Origin: Nemopilema nomurai
Lineage: Eukaryota; Cnidaria; Scyphozoa; Rhizostomeae; Rhizostomatidae
Reading direction: 5' to 3'
Assembly: GCA_003864495.1 (NCBI GenBank)
Contig: ML133503.1
Span: 1,550,001 to 1,614,000, forward strand
DNA: 64,000 bases
Part shown: positions 51,086-62,774 of the stretch, in pieces
Numbering within the stretch: the first letter of the stretch is position 1
Layout of the letters: each line of letters begins with the position of its first letter
Notes under the pieces: model-generated
Told to the model about the DNA's origin: nothing
What the model saw: only the letters and a program-made list of their open reading frames with translations
Databases searched by the model: none
Translations under genes and position numbers: made by a program

Positions 51086-51392
51086 GGCCTGGCTCTGTGT
51101 TTTCTGCACGTTAAATAAGAAAACTTTGGATCGGATCGTCCACAGAGGTTGAGCAACGCAGTGAGTATTACTTCATTGAACCGCAAAGGACATTTCAGTT
51201 CGTTACCCAAGGTTGATTCGCACATGTTTGGAAGTACATCTCATTAATTGCAGCCGTTCTGCTAGCAAGGATGAACGAAATAGCTGAAAGAAGGGCTGAA
51301 AGAATGACGCTACATTTTGTCAGAGGGTCGCGTTTAATGTTTTATAGCACTTGAAGTTGCAAATTGCCATCTACAAGATCAATCAAAGCAAA

Positions 51393-51480
51393 AAAGTGGT
51401 GCGATGATGACTCAGTTGTAAGAGGCGCTGACTACAGACCCAAGGACCTGTGGTTCAAGTCCTTGGCACGACCAAACTTG
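51393..51480 (+). repeat. tRNA-derived SINE-like sequence (candidate)
   Basis: The plus strand has an A-box-like TGACTCAGTTGTAAGAGG, followed about 35 bases later by a B-box-like GGTTCAAGTCC inside a GGACCTGTGGTTCAAGTCC stem-like context. It resembles a tRNA head but lacks a clean acceptor stem, so a SINE or pseudo-tRNA is more likely than a functional tRNA. Confidence 0.4.
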
Positions 51481-54400
51481 CACACAGAATAAGTCGCCAG
51501 CTACAGAGAGAAAGTTCGATGAGGCATATTTCTTCCCAAATCTTTTTTCCAATTCTTTAATGTTCTCAATCAGGTTTCTTATATAGATTTGACTATTGCA
51601 GCGCGCAAGGTCAACTTTGCATTGCTTAAATTTCAGATAGTAACATTCACCTATCTTACCCTGCATTAAGGTTTCTTAGCCTCTACAACCACATCTCCCA
51701 AATCTAAGCCTTTTGACATTGGATTGCAAGTATTCTCCATACTGATTCGAACTTATTTCAAGATTGAGTTTCGTCTTTCTGAAGGCAGATTTCGAAATAC
51801 CAAGATTCCCACAATTCAAAGTGATTTGACTGCCTACAGTTGCGTCTGGTCAAATGTTCCATGAGTTTGGCTGGATGTACAAGGGTTGTCAAGCTCCTTG
51901 CACGTATTGCATCGTTCAATGCCCCATTACATGCTGATAGATGAGGAGAAGCTTTTGTTGCTAATTCTGCAGTGAGTCCAGATGCAGATCGTCTTTTGTG
52001 ATACGAGCTTTGTAGGATTATCTGGCTCCAAACAGGTGAAAACGTCTTTTAAGAAAATAATTTGGCGTTTTTGCAGACGGGTGTTAGCAGAACTGCGAAC
52101 GCAAAACGGTCTATCATGCAAGACTTGAAGGTGTTGGGGAGTCGACTCCAAATTGCATTACAGAAAAGATGAATAACCTAGGTTTATTACCTTTTGTTTC
52201 CTTGGTAAATGGAAAGCAGACGTCAATACAGATGAGACCTCGATAATGCACCTTAAGGATTAAGTTTGCTTGAATAAATTGACTTTATATACAAAATGTA
52301 TTGTAATGCATCTTTAAACAGACATATCTTTTCGCAGGCTGACCAATGCATTTATTAATGAAGCTACTTTCAATATCCGCTCAAAACGAACAATTCAGAT
52401 AGTAAGATTAAATAATGCATATTTTATGTTTTTGAGTGCAATTGAAGGTGAGAATAATCAACGTAAACTTAGTTGGAAAATATCTACATGGGTATCTTTT
52501 ATATTGGAACATATAAGGGACTGGTGATTTTGAAGCTCCTTTCAATTTCACTTGCTTGCTAAAGGGCGAACGCTAATTTTCCAAAGGCATCCCAGTACGT
52601 GTGTAATCTATGTTATTGATTCTATTGAAAAGTGAATGCACTGACAATAAATTTTTATGCAATTCTTTACATAGGAATTGCCATTGTTAATCTCGACATG
52701 AGATGATTTTGAGGCATATGGAGATTCTCAGATATCGCGTACAAGACTCGTTATTCTCGTTTCTCTAGCTAAAGTTTCCTAGTGTCAGTAAATTGCTTTT
52801 TAGCGCCTTTGTAAAATTAATTCTCCATATCATATAGCAAACCTTGCTCTTGCAATTTTTAAGTGCTAAGCAGCAGTTTATTAGCCTCGGAAACTAAGTA
52901 AAAAAATGCTGGTGCTGATTATTGCTGTGTTGATTCTGTCTGAAGTCGTGCTAAAGTGGTTGATACATTCAACATTTCTTTTCATTGCTCAACAGCTAAA
53001 AGTTGTGAGAAATCCCCGTTATCGAATACTTCAAAAGTGTAATTTTTTAGAGCTTAATCTTGGGCAAAAATAACTCATCTTATTCTTCAATGATTATCGC
53101 TGCTTCGATTAAAGGTGCCAGAAATTATGATGGAAACAGAGATCTAAATTGCTTATAAGAATTTGACAGCCATCAAAGCCAATCAAACAATCAAATTGAT
53201 TCCATCGCTGGTTTATTTGATGGAAAGAGATTGGCTGTAAACTGAAAATGTAAGATATCACCTTAACTGCGCTTCGCAAAGAATTGCAAGAAAGATTGTC
53301 TAATTTGATCAAATTACTGAGACTGAGCACAACACAGTATTAGTTTTCCTCGATTTTTAAATCAATATCATCTTTGGATGTGAATACCAACTTGAAGAAG
53401 TGACTCCAGCCTGCACCATACAGCTTGATGTTACAGGCAACATAAAGGATTTTGTTAATCTTTCCTCTGCAAAGGCTGTGCACGACTAAATGATTCATCT
53501 GACTAGATGAAAAGTTTCAATTATTTTATATAAAAGTATAGCAACTTACGCACACGTTGGTCGATGTTTAAATTGAGAGAGTATGCGAGAGTTTCACGAA
53601 TATTTTAGTTACAGCAGCACAAAACAAGAACAAGGATGGGTGGATGATTAAAGGAGCTTTCCCCGTACCAAGCTTAAAACTGAACTCAGGATAATTTTTT
53701 ATGCACCTCAAAGAACTATTTTTGGTTTTTATTTGTAATATACCTCGAACTTCTAGATAACCGTTATGAATACTGCCTTTATCAGAGCTCTTATCTTTTC
53801 CTACAGGTACTTATCTCTCCTGTCTCTCGTCACAATAACAGCATTTTTTGATGTAATTTACATCATGTTTAAAGATTCATTACTCTGCTGCATTCTATTA
53901 TTGCATCATTCAAGAACAGTGCTATCTAGTAAGTTTTAGGCCCTTTTGAGAGAGCGATGGTGAAATGTTTACAACTTTTGCAACACGAGCTGCATCTAAC
54001 ATTGCACCGGTCATGTGTAAATGACGTGGCTATAAAGCAACAGTAGAAGTGCTGCGTTTAACATGGCAATAGAAGGGCACACAAGGTAATGAATTTTGAA
54101 CGGTTGAACCATCTTGCTTAAATAGAAAGCCTGCAAATAGCAGCTATTATTTAAATTCCCTAGTCCAGGGCTATTCATTTATTCCCGCAACAAAATAGAA
54201 TTTCTTTACATTCCTTAACCTATATTTTCAGTAAACTTTCCTTAGCACATACTTTTAAAATTAATAAGATTAGCTTTCAGGCTAGTTACACAAGTTTGCT
54301 ATTTACGGGGTTTGGAACAACTTTCTGCATTTGAGGTGCTTTCATAAACCCTTGATAACGGTCCTTTCATGAGCTCCTCTTGAACCTTGCCTTGGATTCA

Positions 54401-56134
54401 TTTGATTAAAAGGTTGTTTTACATATCCCCTAAGATCTGCTTTGATCAGGCAGCCTGCTTCCTTGTTTTACGACTTCGACGCAAAGTAAAACAAAAGCAG
54501 CTGTGCTGAATGTCTAAAGGAGGGCCATAAAAAACATTCAGAGTTGGCGTCTTGTCCTGGCCGGGGGAATAGCGCGATTGTAGCTCGTCAAGATACGATC
54601 AGAATTGAATATCGCCACTAAGACAAAAAGAAACCTCTGAATTGCATATAAAGCGAACGAAAACATTATTGCAAGACCTCTGATTCATAATTAATAAGAG
54701 CATGGATATTTCAGTAAGAGTGAGCAATATCAAGAAACGAATATGTCACTCTAGTGACGAATACCAATCAAAATAAAATCAAATTTACTTGCAATTTGAC
54801 ATTTTAATATTATTTTTCGTAAAACATATCTATTCACCAGACAAAAAATTATTTCTCTTCATTCTGCAATTGAATCTCTGTTATTGGAAAAAGCTGCTAT
54901 ATCTTCTTCCATCTTCTTCCTTCTTACATGATATCGTGCCAAATTCAGGTTATACTAATCAGTTTCTTCTTCCACTTTCAAAAAGCTACGCCTCTGCAGC
55001 CCCTCCAAATCGCTTTTGAAAACTTCTTAGAAAACGATATCGTGCAAAATTCTTTTTTCCAGTATCATGACACTCTTATTATGTTATATGACATTCTAAT
55101 TAAGCTGTAAGTGCATTCACCTTTTACAAGACAAATTAATGATCAGGCATGTCAGCCCGGCCTTGCTTATCCAGTTCGCTTTCTTCCCATATGCACCAGA
55201 AACGCAAGGTGTATTGTAATCGATAGGCTTGAGTACTTACCTTCGATTCAGTTGCATTCAGTTATCTTATCGTAGCACAAAGCATCTCTTTTTTAAGAAG
55301 ATCGTCTTCTTAATTCAAGATTTTGGTTTGCACCCACCAGAACAGCTAGCGATAGCAAACGAATTAAAGCCGTTCTTAGTGCACTAAAGCTGTCTTGATC
55401 TCTCATTTGATTAAGCCAAATTTGCGATGAGTGTGAAGCCGTAAAAGGATGATGATAATTTTTTTTTTAATTTGATGGGAAGGTCACAGCGTAAACGCAG
55501 GTCCTCCCCGAAGCACACAAAAATTATGCACCCGTGCTCTGCTGTCGAGCAACAAGAACACGCAGAACTGGAATGGCGAATTCCTAATTCTGGACAAGGC
55601 CGCCTTCTTGATCACAGCCTGTCGGTGCGTTGTAAGCATAAAGGTGAATTTCTCGTTAACCTTCTTTTATGGCTTAGAAAGGCAATGATAATCAGCCACC
55701 TGTTCCGGGGGATGGGTTGGATTACGCGAGGCTAGTTTGGGTAAATTCGCGACGGGTTGCCCACCTGTTCAAAGATACCAAGCTTGCTTCTTTTTCTCAG
55801 CAAACACAAAACTTGGCTGGTCGTGTTGCAGTCTCTGTTCGCTGCTAGCATGAATTATTTAGGTCGACTCAAAACTAGCCAAGCGGCAGGTAGCCAGCTT
55901 GAAGTGCCTTCGTTGTTAGAGTGAGTCTATTGCTCACGTGATGGGACTGCATACAACTCAAATTGTTTTTAATGCAGGTACAAACAGACCCAGTTACCAG
56001 GATATCCAATCAGATTCAACGACATTTTGATAGCGGTGTAAACATTGCAACCTCGGTGTTTGAATAGCTGGGAAACAGCAGGTCTCCCCTATCTTTCGAC
56101 ACAAAAGACGCAATTTCAGTATACCTTAGAGACA

Positions 56135-56727
56135 CAGGCCCGTAGCCATGGGGTGGCAATGCCAGGTGTTTGCCACCCCAAGAAAATGTTTTTGAATACC
56201 CATAACGTCTGGGCTTATTGGTAACCAATGCTTGAAATCGCAGCTATTCATTTCAACTTATCTTTACTTCACAGATATGCTGCTATGAAATAGCGAAAAT
56301 AAGTGCAAGCTGCCCTATAATTAATTGCCGAATAAAATGTAACTGCCCTATTATTAGCGCAAACTACAAATTATTTACGAAAATACAATTTTTACCAGTG
56401 TCGTTGGAATAAAAATTGGAGGCTGGCCATTGTATTCCCTCGCATTCAGGGAAACAAGCTAAAGTTTGACAATTATTAGGGGAGCTGCAGCCTCCCCAGC
56501 CCCCGGCTCCTACGGGCCTGTTTACAGTTGTTGCTAATTACAGATGCTACTATTACAGTACAATCGTCTCCATTCCATGCTTTGTTATGTTTAAAAGAAG
56601 CTATAGATTCGCTGGACTGTATTTTAAATTCATTTCTGTTGTTCAGACTAACCCCCTCCCCCTTTCGAAAATTTGACTTTATTGGAAATTTTGCCACTCC
56701 GGCTGCGAAGACCTGGCTACGGGCTTG
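56135..56727. mobile_element. hAT-like non-autonomous element (possibly nested)
   Basis: It begins CAGGCCCGTAGCCATGGGG. The inverted form of that end appears twice, as GGCTCCTACGGGCCTG ending at 56520 and CCTGGCTACGGGCTTG ending at 56727. CAGGCCCGTAGCC-type ends are typical of hAT elements. No matching 8-bp target duplication was found for either end, so the true boundaries are uncertain. No coding capacity. Confidence 0.5.
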
Positions 56728-57955
56728 CGAGTCACTATAGACACCAATGTGTTTGTCTTCTTTCATGTAAGTATGGGACAGTTTAGTTGCAAGGTAACAA
56801 TATAACTGGTATTTCCCGTAACACTCTGTTGTTATGCTCCTGTGTAAACCCAGCACATTCATAAAGCTTAGTTATTAATCTCCATGGGCTTCGACGCAGG
56901 TTGGAAAGTGGAGGGGCCAAGGGAGATTTTAACAATTATAACAAAAGATGTTTAAAAAAGCTCTATTGCTTTACCAAAAAGTGAAGGGGCCCCCCTTCGT
57001 CGGAGGCCCTGTTCTCCCTTCCATCGAATGCCCTTTTGTATTGCGTCACGTGTAGTATGTTCAAACATGACGTGTTGCATAGAAATTACAAGCCTTCATT
57101 TCTCGTCATAGCGCGGATCTTACTTCGAACCTCGAGCAACTTGTCATACCTCAATCAATTCAAAGTTGGTTCTAATTTTATCTTTCCCCCTATTATTAAT
57201 TCAATCAGTTTTTAGACTGCTTGCCTATCGTCAAGAGGCCTGCTAAGCACTAGTTTGCTGAAAGCACATCAACAAAAAGCAGTTGAAAGAACTTTCTTGG
57301 CATTGAACTTGGATTCCAACCATTTTCAAAACTCATAAATTGTCCCTTTTAGGTTTATGAGACTCTTTTTTGAAAACATTTTCTGTTTTTAAAAGTACTT
57401 GCTTTGTCAATAAAGTGAATGAAGAAGATACAAGCTACCTATATTGAAGAGGAAGAGATTTTCGCCAAAACGTTTTGCAATTTTATCAAAGTATTATTGA
57501 TGAGTGTTGATTGAATATGACAGTGGTCTCTTAATTATGACTGTGTCTGTTCACAAACATATTTCATTGAAATCTTTCATCTCATTGTAATATTTTCTTC
57601 AAACATATCTGAGAAAAGAATAATGTTGAAATATATTGAATGAAGTTTCTCAGTTTGATTTGCCACATGCATATAATATTATGACAACAAACAATTTATA
57701 TACCATGACAAGAAATGGAAACCATTTTTGAAACACTGGAATTATGACAAAATTCTTGTCATTCATTTGCAAATGAAAAACATTTTGCTTATCAAAATAT
57801 TCATGTTGATCTATCAATTCATGAAAGAAAAATTTAAATCATTATAAAATTGGCCTCTATTTTTAAACAATCAGAAATATATTACAAATCATTTTAAAAA
57901 AAGAAAAGTATAGTTAATCACGATGATAGTGTTATGAATTGGTCACAGCCCTCTG

Positions 57956-59092
57956 CTAAGCTTGTTTCTCTGCACTTGGGTCAACCACACTCCCGATAAA
58001 GATGATACCACCAGTTTTGCTTGATGTTATCATGAACATGAAAGGCCGATCTGCTTGCACTTGTGGAGGAAGTGACATGTTAGCGATGCCCATTCCAGTT
58101 GCAGCCCCAGCTTCAGTGCCTTCCTCGTTCACTTCTAAGAATGATTGATGCACTGCACTTGAAACATAGAGCTCTTCTGTTGTTGTTATGCCAGATAAAT
58201 TTGCACTGTTTGTAAACATCTGTCTGATACCAAGTTTCATCAGATACTCCTTCAAGTCAATCCTTTTGGATACTTTAAACCTGGGAAGAAAGATATCAAC
58301 AGGTTCTGGTGATGATGATGCAAGTTCATCTATCCACTTTGAGACCTTGGTCACTGTTAGTGATGAAGTTACATCCTTCAATCCTTCAATCTCATGGGGC
58401 ACAACAAGGACCATATTGAAAGCTGAGGATGCATAGTCAAGCCTCACAATATCACACTTGTTTTCAGAATCATAGAGATATCTGAATTCACCATAATGAT
58501 ACATCATCTCAACATTGACTGCTTTTGTGCTTGAGACATGGAAAGCAGCACTTTGGGTCATCTTCTTGTCAAAAGGCTGCAACCAGCTACCCTTAAAATA
58601 AAGGGCATTGACCATAACGGCCCTCGTTGCTTCATCCAACTGACCGCTTGAAAACAGATTGCTTATGCGATCGTTGGTCTGCTTCGACACCCACTGGTTA
58701 ATCAGAGATGTAGACTTGACGTTGTCGTGTTGGAAGTCAGTTTCGGATACCTTGATGTCATACTCCTTCAAAAACTTCTCGAAGGCTTCAGAAGCGCTGA
58801 ACTTCCTTGCTAGCCACATTCCATTTGCTGATTTCAACAGGCAAGAGCCCTTGCACTCACCAACTGTCTTCTTCATTTCTGTTAGCATGTTTTTGGGAAG
58901 TTGCTTTCCTTCTCCACCCCAAGAAAGTCCTTTCGCGATTTCTTCCAAAGTCTTTCCTTCTGCGCCAGCAGCTACCACAGCCAGTGCTGATGATATACTA
59001 AGCGGCGAAAAAATGACATTTTCTTTCTGATGTGGAGCAACTATAGTACTGAAAAATGTAATGGCAAACTGATTTGTGATGACGGAAGCCAT
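57956..59092 (-). CDS. Serpin, intracellular type, intronless
   Basis: Serine-protease inhibitor fold of 378 residues in one exon. The start is MASVITNQFAI; an in-frame extension upstream to about 59425 is open by chance and overlaps the divergent gene. Family landmarks are NVIFSPLSISSALAVVAAGA, AVMVNALYFKGSW, the VVPHE strand, the breach-region FLEVNEEGTEAGAATG hinge, DRPFMFMI and the C-terminal GSVVDP. The hinge keeps Thr at P14 and small residues from P12 to P8, as in inhibitory serpins. Counting 17 residues from P17 Glu places P1-P1' at Met-Ser, followed by LPPQV. There is no signal peptide, as in clade B (ov-) serpins. An inhibitory function against an elastase- or chymotrypsin-like protease is inferred. 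The start codon is 122 bp from that of the plus-strand SAC3D1-like gene. Confidence 0.95.
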   Translation of the reverse strand: MASVITNQFAITFFSTIVAPHQKENVIFSPLSISSALAVVAAGAEGKTLEEIAKGLSWGGEGKQLPKNMLTEMKKTVGECKGSCLLKSANGMWLARKFSASEAFEKFLKEYDIKVSETDFQHDNVKSTSLINQWVSKQTNDRISNLFSSGQLDEATRAVMVNALYFKGSWLQPFDKKMTQSAAFHVSSTKAVNVEMMYHYGEFRYLYDSENKCDIVRLDYASSAFNMVLVVPHEIEGLKDVTSSLTVTKVSKWIDELASSSPEPVDIFLPRFKVSKRIDLKEYLMKLGIRQMFTNSANLSGITTTEELYVSSAVHQSFLEVNEEGTEAGAATGMGIANMSLPPQVQADRPFMFMITSSKTGGIIFIGSVVDPSAEKQA

Positions 59093-59214
59093 GTTGTTTG
59101 GTAGAAACGTGAAAGAGACCTGAACGCAGGAAAACTGTGAAATATGACGCCGTTGTTTACTTTGAACAGCAACAACCACATCAACACAACGTTCATAACA
59201 AGAAACTGCAAAAG
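59093..59214. promoter_or_regulatory. Divergent promoter shared by serpin and SAC3D1-like gene
   Basis: Only 122 bp separate the two start codons, on opposite strands, so both 5' UTRs and the core promoter must lie here or the transcription units must overlap. No TATA box stands out. Both genes are intronless in their coding parts. Confidence 0.8.
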
Positions 59215-60258
59215 ATGGAGGAAAGGCTAGAAGGAAAGTGTTTGGATATGTGTCCGAAATCTGAAATACTGGAGAGGCAACGGCATAAACGATTGGCAGT
59301 ATTTGAAATGGTTGCTGGAACTGAATGCAGCCTGATGCCAAAAGCAAATCGCGACGCTTGTTTGAAAGAGTACGTTCGTCCTGCGGCAGGAACTCGAGTC
59401 GACGTCTCGCTACTGAGGCCGCCACATGTGTTGCAACGATGCATGGACTATCTTATATCAAATGTCCTTGCAAAAGAAAAACACAGTCGAAGTTGGACTG
59501 AAGTTTACAACTTTGCATCAGATAGAATGAGAGCAATACGACAGGACTTGGTCATCCAACGAACGGAAGAAGCAGTGGCTGTTGACATATTGAAGAAAGT
59601 AGTCAGATTTCATATTCTCATTATGGAGGAGCTCAAAAGAGAGGGCACGCTGAATAAAGCTTCTTGTATTGAGCAACTGCATTCATCTATATTTTCATTT
59701 CTGGAGATTGCTAAAAAAGAAACCAAGGAGAGCTTGGAAATATGGATTTATTACATGCTGCTCAATTTCAACTCGAAGATGCTTGTAGATGATTCATTAA
59801 GACAAATTCTAGAATTCCATGGTAGAATCCCTTATGGAATCTTAGATGTCTTTGATTTCATTAGGGAAAACCAAACTCTTTTTAATTATTATAAATTTTT
59901 CAAATTCTTTGAGAAACTTCCGTACCTATCATCGTGTTGCCTGATAACAAGCTTGAGTTTCTTAAGAGAATCAGCCTTTAATGTAATATGCAAAGGCTAC
60001 AGTGCAAAGAACTCCAAAATACCAATGAGTGTTGTATGTGATTGGTTAATGTTTGATACAGATGAAGAATTGAAGACATTCTGCAGTGACAATGGGATTT
60101 GTGCTAAAGATGGTTTTGTTTTCACTGGCAAACGAAATGCAAATGGAAAAACAAACACTAATATTTTCGAACATGCTACTTCTTGGAGATTGCTAGGTAT
60201 CAAGCGTACAAAGTCATTAAAGGATTATGTGGAATATGGTGAAGAAAACTCAAATTAA
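59215..60258 (+). CDS. SAC3D1: SAC3 domain-containing protein 1-like (SAC3/GANP family)
   Basis: A SAC3/GANP-family protein of 347 residues, close to SAC3D1 (SHD1), which in vertebrates is linked to centrosome and spindle function. The wider family includes Sac3, the TREX-2 mRNA-export scaffold. The N-terminal signature GKCLDMCPKSEILERQRH is the conserved start of the family (C-x-D-M-C-P-x-E). It is followed by the helical SAC3 domain: VLQRCMDYL, RMRAIRQDLVIQ, then a winged-helix-like C-terminal part (VVCDWLMFDTDEEL). ATG 59215 (MEERLEGKCLDMCP) is the first AUG in frame; the frame stays open upstream to a GTG at 59137 without another ATG. The gene is intronless. A polyadenylation signal AATAAA lies at about 60283, just after the stop. 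Confidence 0.93.
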   Translation: MEERLEGKCLDMCPKSEILERQRHKRLAVFEMVAGTECSLMPKANRDACLKEYVRPAAGTRVDVSLLRPPHVLQRCMDYLISNVLAKEKHSRSWTEVYNFASDRMRAIRQDLVIQRTEEAVAVDILKKVVRFHILIMEELKREGTLNKASCIEQLHSSIFSFLEIAKKETKESLEIWIYYMLLNFNSKMLVDDSLRQILEFHGRIPYGILDVFDFIRENQTLFNYYKFFKFFEKLPYLSSCCLITSLSFLRESAFNVICKGYSAKNSKIPMSVVCDWLMFDTDEELKTFCSDNGICAKDGFVFTGKRNANGKTNTNIFEHATSWRLLGIKRTKSLKDYVEYGEENSN

Positions 60259-61360
60259 ATTGCTAATGGTGTAACAGAGTATAATAAATATCCATAGGTG
60301 TTTGTTTATATTCATAATTTGTCTTGCAATAGCTAATTGAATACTTTAGATAACTTTGAAAAGTGGAACAATATGAGATTTTACAAATCAACAAAAAGGG
60401 CTTTTAGGGAATTAATATGTCATAAGGTAAAGAAAGAATTATCTGTATTTGACAAAACATGGTGAGAAAAAACAAAAATTGAACTATGCATTTATTTGCT
60501 ATTACAAAGCTAAATGTGATATAGAAAAGTAGTGTTTGTGTCAATGATTGTTTTTTAAAAAAATGTGTTGCAAGTTTGGCACTAAATACTATCAGCAAAC
60601 AGTTGTGTACTGTCCCCATGGATGCTAAATGTGTTTGATTTATATCCTTTGTTTAGTAATACTTTAAAATCATCGTTTTACTAAAGCCTTAACATCTAAC
60701 TCTGGATGACATCTAATGCTAACCTACTCTATGACCTAAATTTACTTTAATTAAAGGTGGTAATAATCTTTAGCTCTTATGCATTTCTCCATAAATTCAG
60801 CTAAATGCAAAATTTTCTGATGCATGAAACATTTTTGAATAGACTTCTGGTTGTAAAACCTTGAAAATGACATTATTTTGATGTTTTTACTTCTATCTGT
60901 GAGTCATTTGAAGAAAAGTTGAAGGAAAGGGAACCTGCTTGATAACTGAAGCAACCAGGTGCTCTTTCAAATATTTTTTCAGCACAATTGAAAAGTTTCC
61001 CAACAATTGTTAATATAAATTTGCAGGTGTGAACTTTCCTACAGTGAATATTCTTTGAACTGAAGTGGACACTTTAAGAGAAAAGACAAATCAATCACCC
61101 ATTCAACCACAATAACATTGACATTATTCTAACGAACTTTGGACATCACTTTGGGCAACTTTACTCTGTAGGACAACTTTACACTAAATTCTTCTAATTA
61201 TGTTTAGAAATATTATAAGGGTTGGCATTTACAATTCAGTAAAATTGCAACCCTGATATCCCAACTTTGCCAATACAAAAGCACTGTTATGACAATCTCA
61301 AACCTGCTTTAAAGTCAAATGAAAATTCATATCTGTCATAAAGGATCAATTTTCAGAAGT
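60259..61360. other. Convergent intergenic region
   Basis: This lies between the end of the SAC3D1-like gene and the end of the STMP1-like gene. It contains the AATAAA signal near 60283. Otherwise it is AT-rich with no recognised feature. Confidence 0.5.
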
Positions 61361-62640
61361 TCATTTGTTGTTTTTATCAGCAGCACTTGATCCATCTGTC
61401 TTCACATATTCATCTGCTTTTTCCATAACAACATTTCCAAATTTTCTCACATCAGGTAGCTTAGAATAAATTTTAAAATCAAATTCTCTAATTTAAGTAG
61501 TAATATCAGAGATAAAAAACTTATTATATATATAAACTGTAAATGTTAAAAATAAACGTGAAATTAAAACCAATTGGCTCTCATTTCAGATATCAAAGAA
61601 TCTAGATAAATTGGGAACATGAAATCGTTATGAGTAATCAAGGGAGAAATGACTATCTTTTTATTTGAAGGTCTATCTTTTTAATCTCATTGTGCTTGTC
61701 ACAAATTAAATGATCTGCGTCACAGTATTACAAATGAAAATAAATGAGTAATTTTGCTGTAAACTGAGCACTTGATCTTCCATTTTTTATTTTGATGTTC
61801 TAAATTCTCATGGATGTGATTTGTCAAAATTATAATTTTGATCCCTTTACATTTCATAAGAATAGTAGCAAAACAAGAAACAGTACATACACAGAAACAT
61901 TCAAAATACATTTTAAGATGTACCTTGGATCCACATGTGGATAAACAAATTGATAATAAAAATATGCTAACCTGGTATGTTTGAGACAAGTATATGCCAA
62001 ACATTGTTCCACCTGCAATTCCAACCTGACAAAGAATCATTTATACACATAGAACATAGCGACTCGTGTGATGCAAAACTCAGTACCAAAAACAGAAAAA
62101 CAAATAAGAAAAACCACGATAACAATTATAACCACCCTGCTGAAATTTAGGTTCCTTTCCAAAAAACTGGAATTCATTCAGTAGTAAAAATGTGGTTTTC
62201 AGATTGTTTGTAAGTTGTTGGTTCCCAGTAAGAATGAAAAATATTGAAGTCTGCCAACTGATCTTTGCACTTCTAGGATAAGATCTAGAGTTCGCAAAAC
62301 GCAAAAATAAGATCGCTCGAGCCAATATGCTCTTTTAAAAACTTTTTGCTCAGATATAAAAATATGATTAGGTCCTTTGAAAAGTTTCTCTGGTACATTA
62401 AGAATTAAACCTCGGGTGTGCATGTGCCAAAATTTGAATACGGGCGTTTGAGCCTGCCATAAAGCTTAAAAAATCTTCCATGTAACATGGTGTTCAATGC
62501 AAAATTTTGAAAGTTCAATTGCATAGTTCAAACGAATAAGACTCTCGACTTGGAGGCTCTTATTTAGGTTCCTCTCCTAAAAGCCAAGCACATTCATAGT
62601 TATTTACCGCCAAAGATATGATCTTGCCAATGGATCCCAT
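61361..62640 (-). CDS. STMP1: Short transmembrane mitochondrial protein 1-like micropeptide
   Basis: Three small exons (62640-62608, 62025-61972 and 61459-61361) join in phase 0 to give 61 residues: MGSIGKIISLA, then VGIAGGTMFGIYLSQTYQ, then LPDVRKFGNVVMEKADEY and a Lys/Ser/Asp-rich tail. The core G-x-x-x-G-x-Y-L-x-Q-x-Y-x-x-P-x-x-x-K matches vertebrate STMP1 (47 residues), a single-pass mitochondrial inner-membrane micropeptide associated with the respiratory chain. The hydrophobic segment (residues 7-24) is followed by a charged helix, as in STMP1. All introns are GT-AG. Each exon is too small to stand out as an ORF, so automatic annotation may miss it. The main uncertainty is the family name at this short length. 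Confidence 0.8.
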
Positions 62641-62774
62641 TAATCTATTCCATATGTTCTCTGAAAACCTACTTTAAGCATTTCGACATCGCACTAAACT
62701 AGCCGACATTTTACATTCGCAGCCGAATTGGAGGCTCGGAAACTCAATACGAGGTAATCATATCTGTATCGTCC

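Larger units (their letters stand above)
50329..57955. other. Gene-poor 7.6-kb interval
   Basis: I recognise no coding exons. It holds a (CT)n microsatellite (51043-51083), a SINE-like candidate (51393-51480) and a hAT-like non-autonomous element (56135-56727). The remainder is AT-rich and looks unique. The part above 50328 should contain the NPEPL1 promoter, and the part below 57956 the serpin 3' UTR. Confidence 0.5.

Noticed and set aside
51393..51480. Functional tRNA gene
   Set aside because: A- and B-box-like words are present but a proper acceptor stem and anticodon stem-loop cannot be drawn.
57956..59425. 489-residue reading of the serpin
   Set aside because: The extra N-terminal part has no serpin similarity, lies antisense over the SAC3D1-like coding region and precedes a normal serpin start at MASVITNQ.
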